41,784 nt of DNA from Tannerellaceae bacterium (lineage in GTDB: Bacteria; Bacteroidota; Bacteroidia; Bacteroidales; Tannerellaceae). Shown here piece by piece: positions 1-8,036 of this stretch. A program made the position numbers and the translations under genes. Under the pieces are notes generated by a model that saw only the letters and a program-made list of their open reading frames with translations, was not told the origin of the DNA and did not search any database. The stretch spans positions 1 through 41,784 of the forward strand of contig JAJQEE010000220.1 of NCBI GenBank assembly GCA_021201865.1. The letters run 5' to 3'. Numbering within the stretch: position 1 is the first letter of the stretch; the number at the start of each line of letters is the position of its first letter.

Positions 1-280
1 ACCTGGGACTTGCGTCCCAGGCTATTATGTGCCGTCCCTGCGGGACTTAAGAGACAAAGGTCACCTTCGCAAAAATCTTCCGAACATGACTGGACGATGC
101 CTGGTTCTGATTTGAATATGTCCCATTCGGGGCAATTAAATCTTCCGGACAGGACTGGGTGAAACCCGGGGTTATTGGCGAAGTCCGATCTACTATTCAC
201 ATGTGACCCCTATTGGGGTAATTATTTATAAATCGTAACTTTTTAAATTTTCTTCTTTTGGGACACCTTCCAAATCGTTT
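1..280. repeat. Hairpin-array repeat, copy A (right half, cut by the window start)
   Basis: This 300-base stretch has no gene and holds the right half of a dispersed hairpin repeat. An 8-bp stem with loop TTGC lies at 2-21, a 5-bp stem with loop TGC (GTCCC/GGGAC) at 34-46, and an ACCCC/GGGGT stem at 206-219. The sequence between the last two resembles the copy at 2151-2355, including the outer end (TAACTTTTTAA followed by a GGGACACC motif near 269-277). The left half is expected just outside the window. It sits directly downstream of mnmE. Confidence 0.85.
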
Positions 281-311
281 GTGATATTTATAAATCGTTT
301 CTTACCGGCAA

Positions 312-1703
312 CTATTTGCCGATACAAAATTTCGCGAAAATATTTCCTAAGATCTCATCATTATTGATCTGGCCGGTGATCTCACCAAGGTAGTGCATAC
401 ATTCCCGGATATCCTGGCTCAGGAAATCGCCGGAGATATTTTGTTGCAATCCCTGGATCACTCTTTCGATTGCCTGATGCGCTTTGAGCAGGGCTTCATA
501 GTGCCGGACATTCGTTACGATCACATCCTGGGAAGAGATCTCCGGTAAAGCCGCTGCTTTGATCAGATAGTTTTTTAACTGGTCTGTGTTGGATTTTTGT
601 TTGGCAGATATATAAATCCGGTCTGCCTCTATACCGGAAAGCAGTTGTTGTTTTTCCTCTAATTCCCGTCTGGAAAGAAGATCCGATTTATTAAAGACTA
701 AAATGATTTTTTTGTCCTTCGTCTCCGGCCATATCTTTTCTCCTAAAGCTTTAATCTGCTCTTCAGGACTGGTAATATCAATGGCCCATAACACCATAGC
801 AGCCTGCCGCAATTTCTGGTAGGTTCTTTCAATACCCATGCTTTCGATAATATGGGTCGTTTCACGGATTCCCGCCGTATCAATAAAACGGAAAGTGACC
901 CCGTTCAGACTGATCGTATCTTCGATCACATCCCGGGTAGTACCATGAATATCCGAAACAATGGCCTTCTCCTCTCCTACCAGCAAATTTAACAAGGTCG
1001 ATTTTCCGGCATTGGTCTCTCCGATAATAGCTACCGGAATCCCATTCTTTACGGCATTTCCTACGCTAAAGGAATCAGCCAGCTTTTTGATAAGCTGTTC
1101 TATATCAGATGCCAATTGTGTCAGACCTGTCCGGTCTGCAAATTCGACCTCTTCTTCACTGAAATCCAGCTCCAACTCAATCAAAGAGGTAAAATTAAGA
1201 AGCTGTGTCCGCAAGTGAGTCAACTCCTGACTGAATCCTCCACGCATCTGGTTTAAGGCCAGTTTATGCATACCGGCAGAAGTAGAGGCGATCAGATCTG
1301 CTACAGCTTCGGCCTGACTCAGGTCCATCTTTCCGTTCAGAAAAGCCCGTTGGGTATATTCACCCGGTAAAGCAGAACGACACCCTTTTTCTATAAGCAA
1401 CTGCATGATCTGCTGCTGAATATATACGGATCCGTGGCAGGTGATCTCCACCGTATCTTCGCCGGTGAAAGAATGCGGTGCCCGGAAAAGGGAAACTAAG
1501 ACATCATCTATTAATTCATCTCCTTTTCGGATACTACCATAACTTATGGTATACGCAGGCTGTTCCAGTAATGTCTTCCCGGCTTTACGCGGATAAAAAA
1601 CAGCATTACTAATGGAGATAGCCTCAGGTCCTGATACCCGGATGACGGCAATTCCACCGGCTCCCGGTGCAGTAGATATGGCACAAATAGTATCCTCATT
1701 CAT
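312..1703 (-). CDS. mnmE: tRNA uridine-5-carboxymethylaminomethyl(34) synthesis GTPase MnmE
   Basis: MnmE is the GTPase that, with MnmG, modifies the wobble uridine (U34) of certain tRNAs. Seen: an N-terminal folate-binding region, then a G domain with P-loop GETNAGKST near residue 228, GTTRD near 254, DTAG near 275 and NKSD near 338, and the family's C-terminal Cys-x-Gly-Lys ending (CIGK) whose cysteine is needed for modification. Length is 463 aa, normal for the family. The reading frame stays open to 1871, but that extension encodes junk from the flanking repeat. MNEDTIC is the family N-terminus, so I use the ATG at 1703; a second ATG lies at 1706. A TAACTTTG -7-like element at 1780-1773 lies between the two possible starts and supports the short form. 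The gene is flanked on both sides by copies of the hairpin repeat. Confidence 0.96.
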   Translation of the reverse strand: MNEDTICAISTAPGAGGIAVIRVSGPEAISISNAVFYPRKAGKTLLEQPAYTISYGSIRKGDELIDDVLVSLFRAPHSFTGEDTVEITCHGSVYIQQQIMQLLIEKGCRSALPGEYTQRAFLNGKMDLSQAEAVADLIASTSAGMHKLALNQMRGGFSQELTHLRTQLLNFTSLIELELDFSEEEVEFADRTGLTQLASDIEQLIKKLADSFSVGNAVKNGIPVAIIGETNAGKSTLLNLLVGEEKAIVSDIHGTTRDVIEDTISLNGVTFRFIDTAGIRETTHIIESMGIERTYQKLRQAAMVLWAIDITSPEEQIKALGEKIWPETKDKKIILVFNKSDLLSRRELEEKQQLLSGIEADRIYISAKQKSNTDQLKNYLIKAAALPEISSQDVIVTNVRHYEALLKAHQAIERVIQGLQQNISGDFLSQDIRECMHYLGEITGQINNDEILGNIFAKFCIGK

Positions 1704-1763
1704 CATAAAAAACAGCTTTAAATGAAATAAAAAGTAAAAAGAAGTTATCCCCAAAGTGTATAT

Positions 1764-2355
1764 GCTCTTTGACAAAGTTACAGCTTGTAAGCCCAAAGGG
1801 CTTGCATGTGAATCGTAGATCGGCCTTAGCCAATAACCGCGGGTGAAACCCGTGGCGGAAAGCAGCCACACGCTATGAACCCCGAAGCGGGTTCAACCCT
1901 TTCAGGGTTGTGGTGGAGAGGGCTTTCGCCTACACCCCGGGTTCCACCCAGTCATGGCCGGAAGATTTTTGCCAAGGTGACCTTTGTCTCTTAAGTCCCG
2001 CAGGGACGTCATATAATAGCCTGGGACGCAAGTCCCAGGTAGAGAAATCCCCACCGAGAGTGTGCTGTAGGTACACCCCCTCTTATGTAAACCATAGGTT
2101 TGTATATGCAGTGTCGTGCTTACAGCACTCCATGGACTACTGATACCTGACCTGGGATTTGCATCCCAGGCTATTATATGACGTCCCTGCGGGACTTAAG
2201 AGATCAAGATCAACCTTCGCCAAATCTTCCGAACAGGACTGAGTGCCTATCCGGGGTTATTGGCTAAGGCCGATCTGCGATTCACATGCAACCCCTGTCG
2301 GGGTAATTATTTATAAATCGTAACTTTTTTAATTTTCTTCTTTCGGGACACCTCC
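1764..2355. repeat. Hairpin-array repeat, complete symmetric copy (B/C)
   Basis: This gap between mnmE and the DUF362 gene is filled by a mirror-symmetric array of hairpins. Left to right: AAGCCC/GGGCTT at 1789-1803; CGGGT-GAA-ACCCG at 1840-1852; GAACCC/GGGTTC at 1877-1894; CAACCCT-TTC-AGGGTTG at 1894-1910; GTCCC-GCA-GGGAC at 1995-2007; an 8-bp stem with loop GCAA at 2020-2039; a core of about 110 nt containing GTGCT-TAC-AGCAC at 2116-2128; the 8-bp stem with loop TTGC at 2151-2170; GTCCC-TGC-GGGAC at 2183-2195; and ACCCC-TGTC-GGGGT at 2291-2304. Short ORFs here (for example 1910-2143) are repeat translation, not genes. Confidence 0.9.
1773..1780 (-). promoter_or_regulatory. Candidate -7 element for mnmE
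   Basis: On the minus strand this reads TAACTTTG, matching the Bacteroides -7 consensus TAnnTTTG. No TTTG is seen at the correct -33 distance. It lies at the very outer edge of a hairpin-repeat copy, so the repeat may supply the promoter. The implied 5' leader of mnmE is about 60 nt. Confidence 0.4.
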
Positions 2356-2367
2356 TTTTCAGTTTAT

Positions 2368-3486
2368 TTATACGGTAATTAATTCATAGTTCATCGTTCC
2401 GATGCCGATCTTTTCAGCATGTTCCAATCCGGCTTTCCAGTTGGTATCCGGATGGATCAACCGGAACTTGTCACATCCTTCCAGATGCTCGTGCGGATGT
2501 TCGTCCGCAATCCGGTTCCCGCCCAGTACAGGAGCCTGAGTGACCAGATCCGCACAGGCCTGATCCAGTGCGACCGGGTCAAAAGAGGCAGCAATACCAA
2601 TGTCCGGTACCAAGGCCGCATCGTTATGATTCCAGCAATCACATTCCGGCGAAACATTCATGATGAAACTGATATGGAAATGAGGTTTATCCAACAGGAC
2701 AGCCTTGGTGTATTCCGCAATTTTATAATTCAACCGTTCAGAGGTGTCTCCGTCTCCCATAATAGCAGCACTATATTGGCAAAGTGCAACACATTGTCCA
2801 CAGCCTACACATTTGTCATAACCAATCACCGCTTTCTTATCCTCTCCTAAATGGATAGCATCATGGGCACAATATTTCACACAGATATTACATCCGACAC
2901 AATTACTTTTTGACACTACCGGCTGCGAGGCAGAATGGAGTTCGAGTTTCCCTCCGACACTGGCACATCCCATACCTAAGTTTTTCAGGGCTCCGCCAAA
3001 TCCGGATTGTTCGTGTCCTTTAAAGTGGTTCATGGAAATAATAATATCCGCATCTGCCACAGCAGCCCCGATTTTAGGGGCTTTGCAATATTCCCCGTTC
3101 ACTGGAATCTCTTTGTAATTCGTACCTTTCAGTCCGTCGGCAATGATCACATCACATTTAGCGGACAACGGATTAAAGCCATTTTCAGCGGCACTTTGCA
3201 AATGGTCAACAGCATTGGCCCGTCTTCCGGAGTACAATGTATTGGCATCGGTCAGAAAGGGTTTGGCACCCATGCCCCGGAGGAGGGTAGCCAGTCGTGC
3301 TACATAATTAGGACGAATAAAGGCAAGATTTCCCGGCTCACCAAAATGGATCTTAATCGCTACAAACTGATCCTTGAAAGGGATGTTACTGATACCAGCC
3401 CGTTTCGCGACCCGCTCCATTTTATCCAACAGATTACTGTTAGGAGTGGTCCGGAGATTGGTAAAATAAACGTTAGATGAATTCAT
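2368..3486 (-). CDS. DUF362 domain-containing 4Fe-4S protein
   Basis: A 372-aa cytosolic protein with an N-terminal DUF362 domain (roughly residues 1-185) followed by two ferredoxin-type clusters. The cluster motifs are visible as CVGCNICVKYC and CVGCGQCVALC around residues 195-240, so it should bind two 4Fe-4S clusters. DUF362 proteins are common in anaerobes and are thought to take part in electron transfer, but the substrate is unknown and the sequence does not reveal it. There is no signal peptide. The gene stands alone: its own promoter lies upstream (3512-3543), and a hairpin repeat begins just past its stop. Identification of the family is secure, the function is not. Confidence 0.9.
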   Translation of the reverse strand: MNSSNVYFTNLRTTPNSNLLDKMERVAKRAGISNIPFKDQFVAIKIHFGEPGNLAFIRPNYVARLATLLRGMGAKPFLTDANTLYSGRRANAVDHLQSAAENGFNPLSAKCDVIIADGLKGTNYKEIPVNGEYCKAPKIGAAVADADIIISMNHFKGHEQSGFGGALKNLGMGCASVGGKLELHSASQPVVSKSNCVGCNICVKYCAHDAIHLGEDKKAVIGYDKCVGCGQCVALCQYSAAIMGDGDTSERLNYKIAEYTKAVLLDKPHFHISFIMNVSPECDCWNHNDAALVPDIGIAASFDPVALDQACADLVTQAPVLGGNRIADEHPHEHLEGCDKFRLIHPDTNWKAGLEHAEKIGIGTMNYELITV

Positions 3487-3511
3487 TTTTACTATTGGTT
3501 TTTTGAATATA

Positions 3512-3543
3512 CAAAGATAGGGATGGAAAAGCTAAAAACGAAA
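3512..3543 (-). promoter_or_regulatory. Bacteroides-type promoter for the DUF362 gene
   Basis: Minus strand: TATCTTTG at 3519-3512 is a full match to TAnnTTTG, preceded after 20 nt by TTTC (3543-3540), one change from the TTTG -33 box. The predicted start lies about 20 nt upstream of the ATG at 3486. Confidence 0.6.
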
Positions 3544-3635
3544 GATGACTCCTAAAAAGTATATTCCCCTGCGTCAACCTTCCTCATTTTAGCTCTTCAA
3601 TAGCATCAAACCCTGTTTCCGGGTTTCCTTCTTAA

Positions 3636-4544
3636 TCAAAAATAGTGGGTATATCTTTCCGGTAAACAATCTAATTCCCGGATTTGAATATCTTTATAGA
3701 AAACTTCTCCGGCTTCACTCTGTAACTGAATTTTTCCCTCATTTAACGGCTTTATATTTCCTTCCTCATCCATGTAACTTAACTCTGAAATAGCTAATAC
3801 CACTTCCCCATTTACCAGATGAAAGCTTTTCCCTTCATAACAAACCAATTCTAATTCATTCCACTCCCCCTTGGGTTTCTCCCGGTCTTCCAACGGCGCA
3901 CAATAGGTCCACCAACGGGTTCCGGCTCCGAAATCGATCAGTTCCCCTTCCGGGTCGTATGCCAGATGATCCTCCTCGATCCGGGCCTTGATCCGGATCC
4001 GGGTACTGCCAATGCACCAGTATTCTCCGGTAGTCCCTTCACAGATCTGGAATTCGTGGCTCAACATCCAGCTTTTCCACCAGTCTACCCCTGCTTCCCC
4101 CTGGGAGTGATATAATATACCGGAGTCCAAGGGTTCATTCAGGCGGGGTTCCCATTTTTTCTCTCCATATTTAAATTTCAGTTTCAGGTGATAGTTCCGG
4201 AAATCCTCTTTGGTAAACAGACATCCATAGATCTCTCCGCTGACACGTAACAGGATATCATTGTCTTCCTGCAGGGTAGTGAACACATGCTTATCATTCC
4301 GGTCATAACCGAGCGGTACCAGTTTATGACCATTCGCATCTGTAGGATGCTCTCCTTTGTAACCGTCTTTTATTTCGAAACTGAGATAGGTGCGCCATTT
4401 ACTTAACTCTTTATCCAGTAGAGAAACCCATCCCTCTTCCTTTGTTTGTGCCTGCACAACTGTACACATCATAAAAAAACAAAAAATAAAAAGAGAGGAG
4501 ATGAAGAGGTGGTTTTTCTGTTCCCCGGTTGTTACATTTTTCAT
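3636..4544 (-). CDS. Exported DUF1080 (3-keto-disaccharide hydrolase-like) protein
   Basis: A 302-aa protein with an N-terminal signal sequence: a hydrophobic run around residues 13-30 ends at a VVQAQ cleavage site. The mature part is one concanavalin-like beta-sandwich of the DUF1080 family, with the typical opening WVSLLDKELSKWR and the conserved blocks GEIYGCLFTKEDF, DSGILYH and HEFQICEG. Members occur widely in Bacteroidota, and some hydrolyse 3-keto-glycosides. Catalysis here is inferred from family only. The protein should be periplasmic or surface-exposed. It is a single-gene unit with no oxidoreductase or other sugar gene next to it, which is unusual for the 3-keto pathway. Nothing looks truncated. 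Confidence 0.82.
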   Translation of the reverse strand: MKNVTTGEQKNHLFISSLFIFCFFMMCTVVQAQTKEEGWVSLLDKELSKWRTYLSFEIKDGYKGEHPTDANGHKLVPLGYDRNDKHVFTTLQEDNDILLRVSGEIYGCLFTKEDFRNYHLKLKFKYGEKKWEPRLNEPLDSGILYHSQGEAGVDWWKSWMLSHEFQICEGTTGEYWCIGSTRIRIKARIEEDHLAYDPEGELIDFGAGTRWWTYCAPLEDREKPKGEWNELELVCYEGKSFHLVNGEVVLAISELSYMDEEGNIKPLNEGKIQLQSEAGEVFYKDIQIRELDCLPERYTHYF

Positions 4545-4648
4545 ACGTTGTTTCTATTTGAATGCATATTTATTCAGTGGTGTGCCAAAGATAGAACTTT
4601 AACCATAACTTTTTACCCGGTCCGGTTAAATTTCATAGCGTGAAAGGT

Positions 4649-4656
4649 TATCTTTG
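4649..4656 (+). promoter_or_regulatory. Candidate -7 element for the nitroreductase gene
   Basis: TATCTTTG, a full match to TAnnTTTG, lies 27 nt before the ATG at 4683. The -33 position holds only an A/T-rich TTTC-like stretch around 4629-4634. Confidence 0.5.
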
Positions 4657-4682
4657 CATTCACATCCTATAAATTAAAAGCT

Positions 4683-5426
4683 ATGGTACTGGATACGATG
4701 AAAACCAGACGAACCATTCGTCAATATACAGATCAGGAGATTCCTGATCCATTATTAAATGAATTACTGGAAATTGCCGCCCGTGCGTCCAACACCGGGA
4801 ATATGCAATTATACAGTGTAGTGGTCACCCGTGAACAGGAAAAAAAGAAACAACTCGCTCCGGCACATTTCAATCAACCGATGGCCACCCAAGCTCCGGT
4901 AGTACTGACATTCTGTGCAGACGCAAACCGGTTTGTGAAATGGGCAAAACAAAGAAATGCCGAACCCGGATTTGATAATTTCCAGACATTCATTGCTGCC
5001 ATAATCGATTCCATGCTGTTTGCACAGACATTTTGTGTGGCTGCAGAAGAAAAAGGGATGGGCATCTGCTATCTGGGAACTACTACCTATCATGCGGACC
5101 AGATCATTGAAATATTACAACTCCCCCAGTTAGTAGTTCCTATCACTACGATTACACTGGGTTATCCGGCAAATCAGCCGGAACAGCCGGAACGGTTACC
5201 CTTAGAAGCGATCCTACACCACGAAACATACCAGGATTACACAGAAAATTCGATTGAAAAGTTATACCAGGCCAAAGAAGAACTGGAAGCGAATATACAA
5301 TATGTAAAAGAAAACAACAAAGAAACCCTGGCGCAGGTCTTCACAGATATTCGCTACACTAAAAAGAACAATGAATACTTTTCTGATGTATTCTTAGAAG
5401 TTTTAAAGAAACAGGGATTTCTATAA
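4683..5426 (+). CDS. NfsA/NfrA-type nitroreductase family protein
   Basis: A 247-aa cytosolic flavoprotein of the nitroreductase superfamily. The N-terminus has the family pattern MKTRRTIRQYTDQEIP, with Arg residues expected to contact FMN phosphate, followed by ARASNTGNMQ. The central GMGICYLGTTTY block and the C-terminal extension after about residue 190 resemble the NfsA/FRP branch that uses NAD(P)H to reduce quinones, nitro compounds or flavins. The true substrate cannot be told from sequence. The gene is monocistronic, with its own -7 box upstream and a hairpin repeat beginning about 40 nt after the stop. A second in-frame Met (MKTRR, residue 6) is a possible alternative start. Confidence 0.85.
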   Translation: MVLDTMKTRRTIRQYTDQEIPDPLLNELLEIAARASNTGNMQLYSVVVTREQEKKKQLAPAHFNQPMATQAPVVLTFCADANRFVKWAKQRNAEPGFDNFQTFIAAIIDSMLFAQTFCVAAEEKGMGICYLGTTTYHADQIIEILQLPQLVVPITTITLGYPANQPEQPERLPLEAILHHETYQDYTENSIEKLYQAKEELEANIQYVKENNKETLAQVFTDIRYTKKNNEYFSDVFLEVLKKQGFL

Positions 5427-5468
5427 TCCCCTGTTCCCCGCAAAAAAGCCCGTGTAAAAACGCTCATG

Positions 5469-5885
5469 GTTCTTTAATAAAGTTACAAATCGTAAGCAAG
5501 TACCCCGAATGGGGTCCCATGTGAATCGTAGATCGGCCTTAGCCAATAACCACAGGCAACACCCACTCATGTTCGGAAGATTTGGCGAAGGGTGATTGGC
5601 GAAGGATGATCTTGATCTCTTAAGTCCTGAAAGGACGTCATATAATAGCCTGGGATGCAAGTCAGGCATCAGCAGTCAATGGAGTGCTGAAAGTACGACA
5701 CTGCATACACAAACCGATGGTTTACATAAAAGGGGGTGTACCTACAGCACACCCTTGGGGTAATCCCTCTACCTGGGACTTGCGTCCCAGGCTAAATATG
5801 TACCATCCCTTCGGGACTTAAGGCATCACAGGTTATCCTTAGGCAATGACCACGGAAGGGGACCCATGTGAATCGCAGACCGTTT
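5469..5885. repeat. Hairpin-array repeat, copy D (core inverted)
   Basis: The 535-base gap between the nitroreductase gene and rpiA holds this copy. Hairpins: ACCCC-GAAT-GGGGT at 5502-5515; GTCCT-GAA-AGGAC at 5624-5636; a damaged left 8-bp hairpin with loop GCAA from 5649 (its right arm has lost two C); GTGCT-GAA-AGTAC in the core near 5683-5695; an intact 8-bp hairpin with loop TTGC at 5772-5791; and ATCCC-TTC-GGGAC at 5805-5817. The core between the two 8-bp hairpins is the reverse complement of the core at 2040-2150, while the flanks keep the same order. The right half is shortened and ends near 5885. Confidence 0.85.
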
Positions 5886-5961
5886 CATTTTTATGTAGTC
5901 GGTTTACACATTTAGTCTCCTTCGCGGGAAAGAGGATATTTTTTAATATCTCCGGAATAAA

Positions 5962-6663
5962 TCAGTCATGCACGATCCCGATGTTTTTATAACCCATAAA
6001 GAGCCCGCTTTCCACGACTCCCGGAATGGCTTTTATATCCTTTTCCAGACTGATCGGAATATCTCTGAACCAGACATCCAGGATCAGATTTCCATTTTCC
6101 GTAATGACCGGTCCATCTTTTCCGTTTCCGGTCCGGAGATGAACCGAGGAAGGAGACAAATATTCCATTTCCCGTTCCACCACCCGGATGGCAGACGGGA
6201 AAACCTCCACGGGTACAGGGAAGTTCAGTCCTAACGTGGAAACGATCTTGGAACGGTCTACCATAATATAGGTCCGGGGACTGGCCAGGATCATTAACTT
6301 TTCCTTAAACATGGCCCCTCCCCTCCCTTTGATCAGATTATGGTCCGGATCCACTTCATCCGCACCATCAAAACTCCAGTCCGGGATCTGTACTTCTAAC
6401 GTAGTAACAGGAATTTCCGCCTGTATACAAAACAACATCATTTCCTGTGAGGTAGGGATGGCCTGTATGTTCAGGTGTTCTTCTTTTACCCGCCGGGCAA
6501 TCGCCTGCAAAGCCATATAAGAGGTAGATCCGGAACCTACCCCGATGACATCCCCCTCTTTTACGAAAGAGGCTACCCGGGATGCCACTTTCTGTTTTTG
6601 TTTTTCATTTACTATCGGAGCATTCCATTCCCAGGTCTCCATTAGCCGGCTATTCCATTTCAT
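5962..6663 (-). CDS. rpiA: Ribose-5-phosphate isomerase A
   Basis: RpiA interconverts ribose-5-phosphate and ribulose-5-phosphate in the non-oxidative pentose phosphate pathway. The 233-aa protein shows all family motifs: GVGSGSTS at residues 41-48 (phosphate binding), DGADEVD at 99-105 and KGRGGA at 112-117, followed by the expected catalytic Glu in FKEKL. The N-terminus is about 10 residues longer than usual, and Met8 (METWEW, position 6642) is an equally good start. The gene is transcribed away from the metallophosphoesterase gene across a 155-bp divergent gap. A hairpin repeat lies just past its 3' end. Confidence 0.95.
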   Translation of the reverse strand: MKWNSRLMETWEWNAPIVNEKQKQKVASRVASFVKEGDVIGVGSGSTSYMALQAIARRVKEEHLNIQAIPTSQEMMLFCIQAEIPVTTLEVQIPDWSFDGADEVDPDHNLIKGRGGAMFKEKLMILASPRTYIMVDRSKIVSTLGLNFPVPVEVFPSAIRVVEREMEYLSPSSVHLRTGNGKDGPVITENGNLILDVWFRDIPISLEKDIKAIPGVVESGLFMGYKNIGIVHD

Positions 6664-6775
6664 CTCAACTCTTTTTTATTAAAAACACAGGCACACCTGA
6701 TTCGGTTGCAAAATAAGATCCCCTTCCTATTCTTATTCTTATGAAAGAATCACTAAACTTATATAAATCCAATAC

Positions 6776-6790
6776 TGTTACAATGTAACA
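6776..6790. promoter_or_regulatory. Perfect operator-like palindrome TGTTAC-AAT-GTAACA
   Basis: A 15-bp perfect inverted repeat with 6-bp arms and a 3-bp centre lies 28 bp before the start of the membrane phosphoesterase gene, in a divergent gap with rpiA. The shape suits a dimeric regulator. No regulator is identified, and a short palindrome in A/T-rich DNA can arise by chance. Confidence 0.25.
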
Positions 6791-6818
6791 AAAATAAACC
6801 TGAAATACAAATTAAAAT

Positions 6819-7979
6819 ATGTGGATTTTATTAGGAGGAATATTATTTACAATCCTGGCGGTATGTGCGGATCTGATATTGTATCAGTTTTTTATGCAAC
6901 TATCTAAAACAGCAGGAATTATATATGCAGTCTTTGGTCTCTCTTCCCTCATTTTTTGTCTTGCCTTTATCACCATATATGGTCTGCATCTGATCTATTT
7001 TCATGATCTGCGATGGGCGGTATTTGCCTTTCTGCTATTAAATGTCCCTAAACTATTTTTTCTGCTTTTCTGGTTATTAGCGATCTTTCCTTTCAAAACA
7101 TCTTTTGGGAAAAATAAACTAAAAATGTATCTGTGTCTTATTCTGGACTTAGTAGTGATCGGTATGATCATTCACGGAGGATTGATCGGAAGGACCCGGC
7201 TGATCATAAAAAAGGCAGAAATTCCTTCCGAGCGGCTACCGGACAGTTTTGACGGATTCCGGATCGTCCATTTCTCCGATTTTCATTTAGGCAGCTTTGG
7301 CAAACGGACCCAATTTGTGCAACGGGTGGTGAACCGGATCAATGGGCTTCATCCGGACATCGTGTTTTTCACCGGCGATATCGTAAATGACAGAAGTGTG
7401 GAACTGGAACCTTTCCTGAATATTATGGGGCAGATCAAAGCGCCCTACGGCGTGTATTCCGTACTGGGGAATCATGATTACGGGGATTATTATGACTGGG
7501 AATATCCGGAAGATAAGATACAAAACCTGAAACGTTTACAGAAAATTCAGGAAGGTTGGGGCTGGGTTATCCTGAATAATGAGTTTGTATACATTGAAAA
7601 GGATGGAGACAGAATCGCATTGCTTGGGGTTGAGAACTGGGGAGATCCTCCTTTTCAACAATATGGGAACCTACGGGAAGCATACGAGGAGGTAGACAAA
7701 GATGCTTTTGCCATCCTGTTAAGCCATAATCCGATTCACTGGAGTGAGGAGGTGCTTCCGGATACGGATATTGACCTGACCTTGTCCGGGCATACCCATG
7801 CTTTCCAGATACGGTTCGGAAATATCTCTCCGGCTGCTCTGCGCTACCGGGATTGGGCGGGTCTGTATCAGGAGGGTGAACAATATTTATATGTGAATCA
7901 GGGAGTAGGTAATACCTTCTATCCCATGCGTATCGGTGCATTTCCGGAATTAACAGTCATAGAGCTCCGGAAAAAATAA
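6819..7979 (+). CDS. Membrane-anchored metallophosphoesterase
   Basis: A 386-aa protein with four predicted transmembrane helices in the first 125 residues, followed by a calcineurin-like phosphoesterase domain. The five metal-binding blocks are all present in order: FSDFHLG (about residue 152), GDIV, GNHDYG, LLSHNP and SGHTHA. This matches the YkuE/YaeI-like group of two-metal phosphoesterases, some of which act on lipids or cell-envelope intermediates. The substrate is not predictable. The catalytic domain should sit next to the membrane. No signal-cleavage site is seen. It is followed after 57 bp by the DUF5020 gene, which has its own -7 box, so it is probably monocistronic. Confidence 0.88.
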   Translation: MWILLGGILFTILAVCADLILYQFFMQLSKTAGIIYAVFGLSSLIFCLAFITIYGLHLIYFHDLRWAVFAFLLLNVPKLFFLLFWLLAIFPFKTSFGKNKLKMYLCLILDLVVIGMIIHGGLIGRTRLIIKKAEIPSERLPDSFDGFRIVHFSDFHLGSFGKRTQFVQRVVNRINGLHPDIVFFTGDIVNDRSVELEPFLNIMGQIKAPYGVYSVLGNHDYGDYYDWEYPEDKIQNLKRLQKIQEGWGWVILNNEFVYIEKDGDRIALLGVENWGDPPFQQYGNLREAYEEVDKDAFAILLSHNPIHWSEEVLPDTDIDLTLSGHTHAFQIRFGNISPAALRYRDWAGLYQEGEQYLYVNQGVGNTFYPMRIGAFPELTVIELRKK

Positions 7980-7997
7980 AACAGATAAGTTTTTTCT

Positions 7998-8005
7998 TAC
8001 TTTTG
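7998..8005 (+). promoter_or_regulatory. Candidate -7 element for the DUF5020-purine permease operon
   Basis: TACTTTTG fits TAnnTTTG and lies 31 nt before the ATG at 8037. No good TTTG is seen at -33. Confidence 0.45.
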
Positions 8006-8036
8006 CCGCTTCTTTATAATCCAAGAAGTTCAAATA

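Noticed and set aside
1910-2143. 77-aa open frame inside the repeat between mnmE and the DUF362 gene; similar frames at 5421-5669 and 20549-20806
   Set aside because: They are translations of the hairpin repeat, differ in strand and frame between copies and have no protein-like composition.
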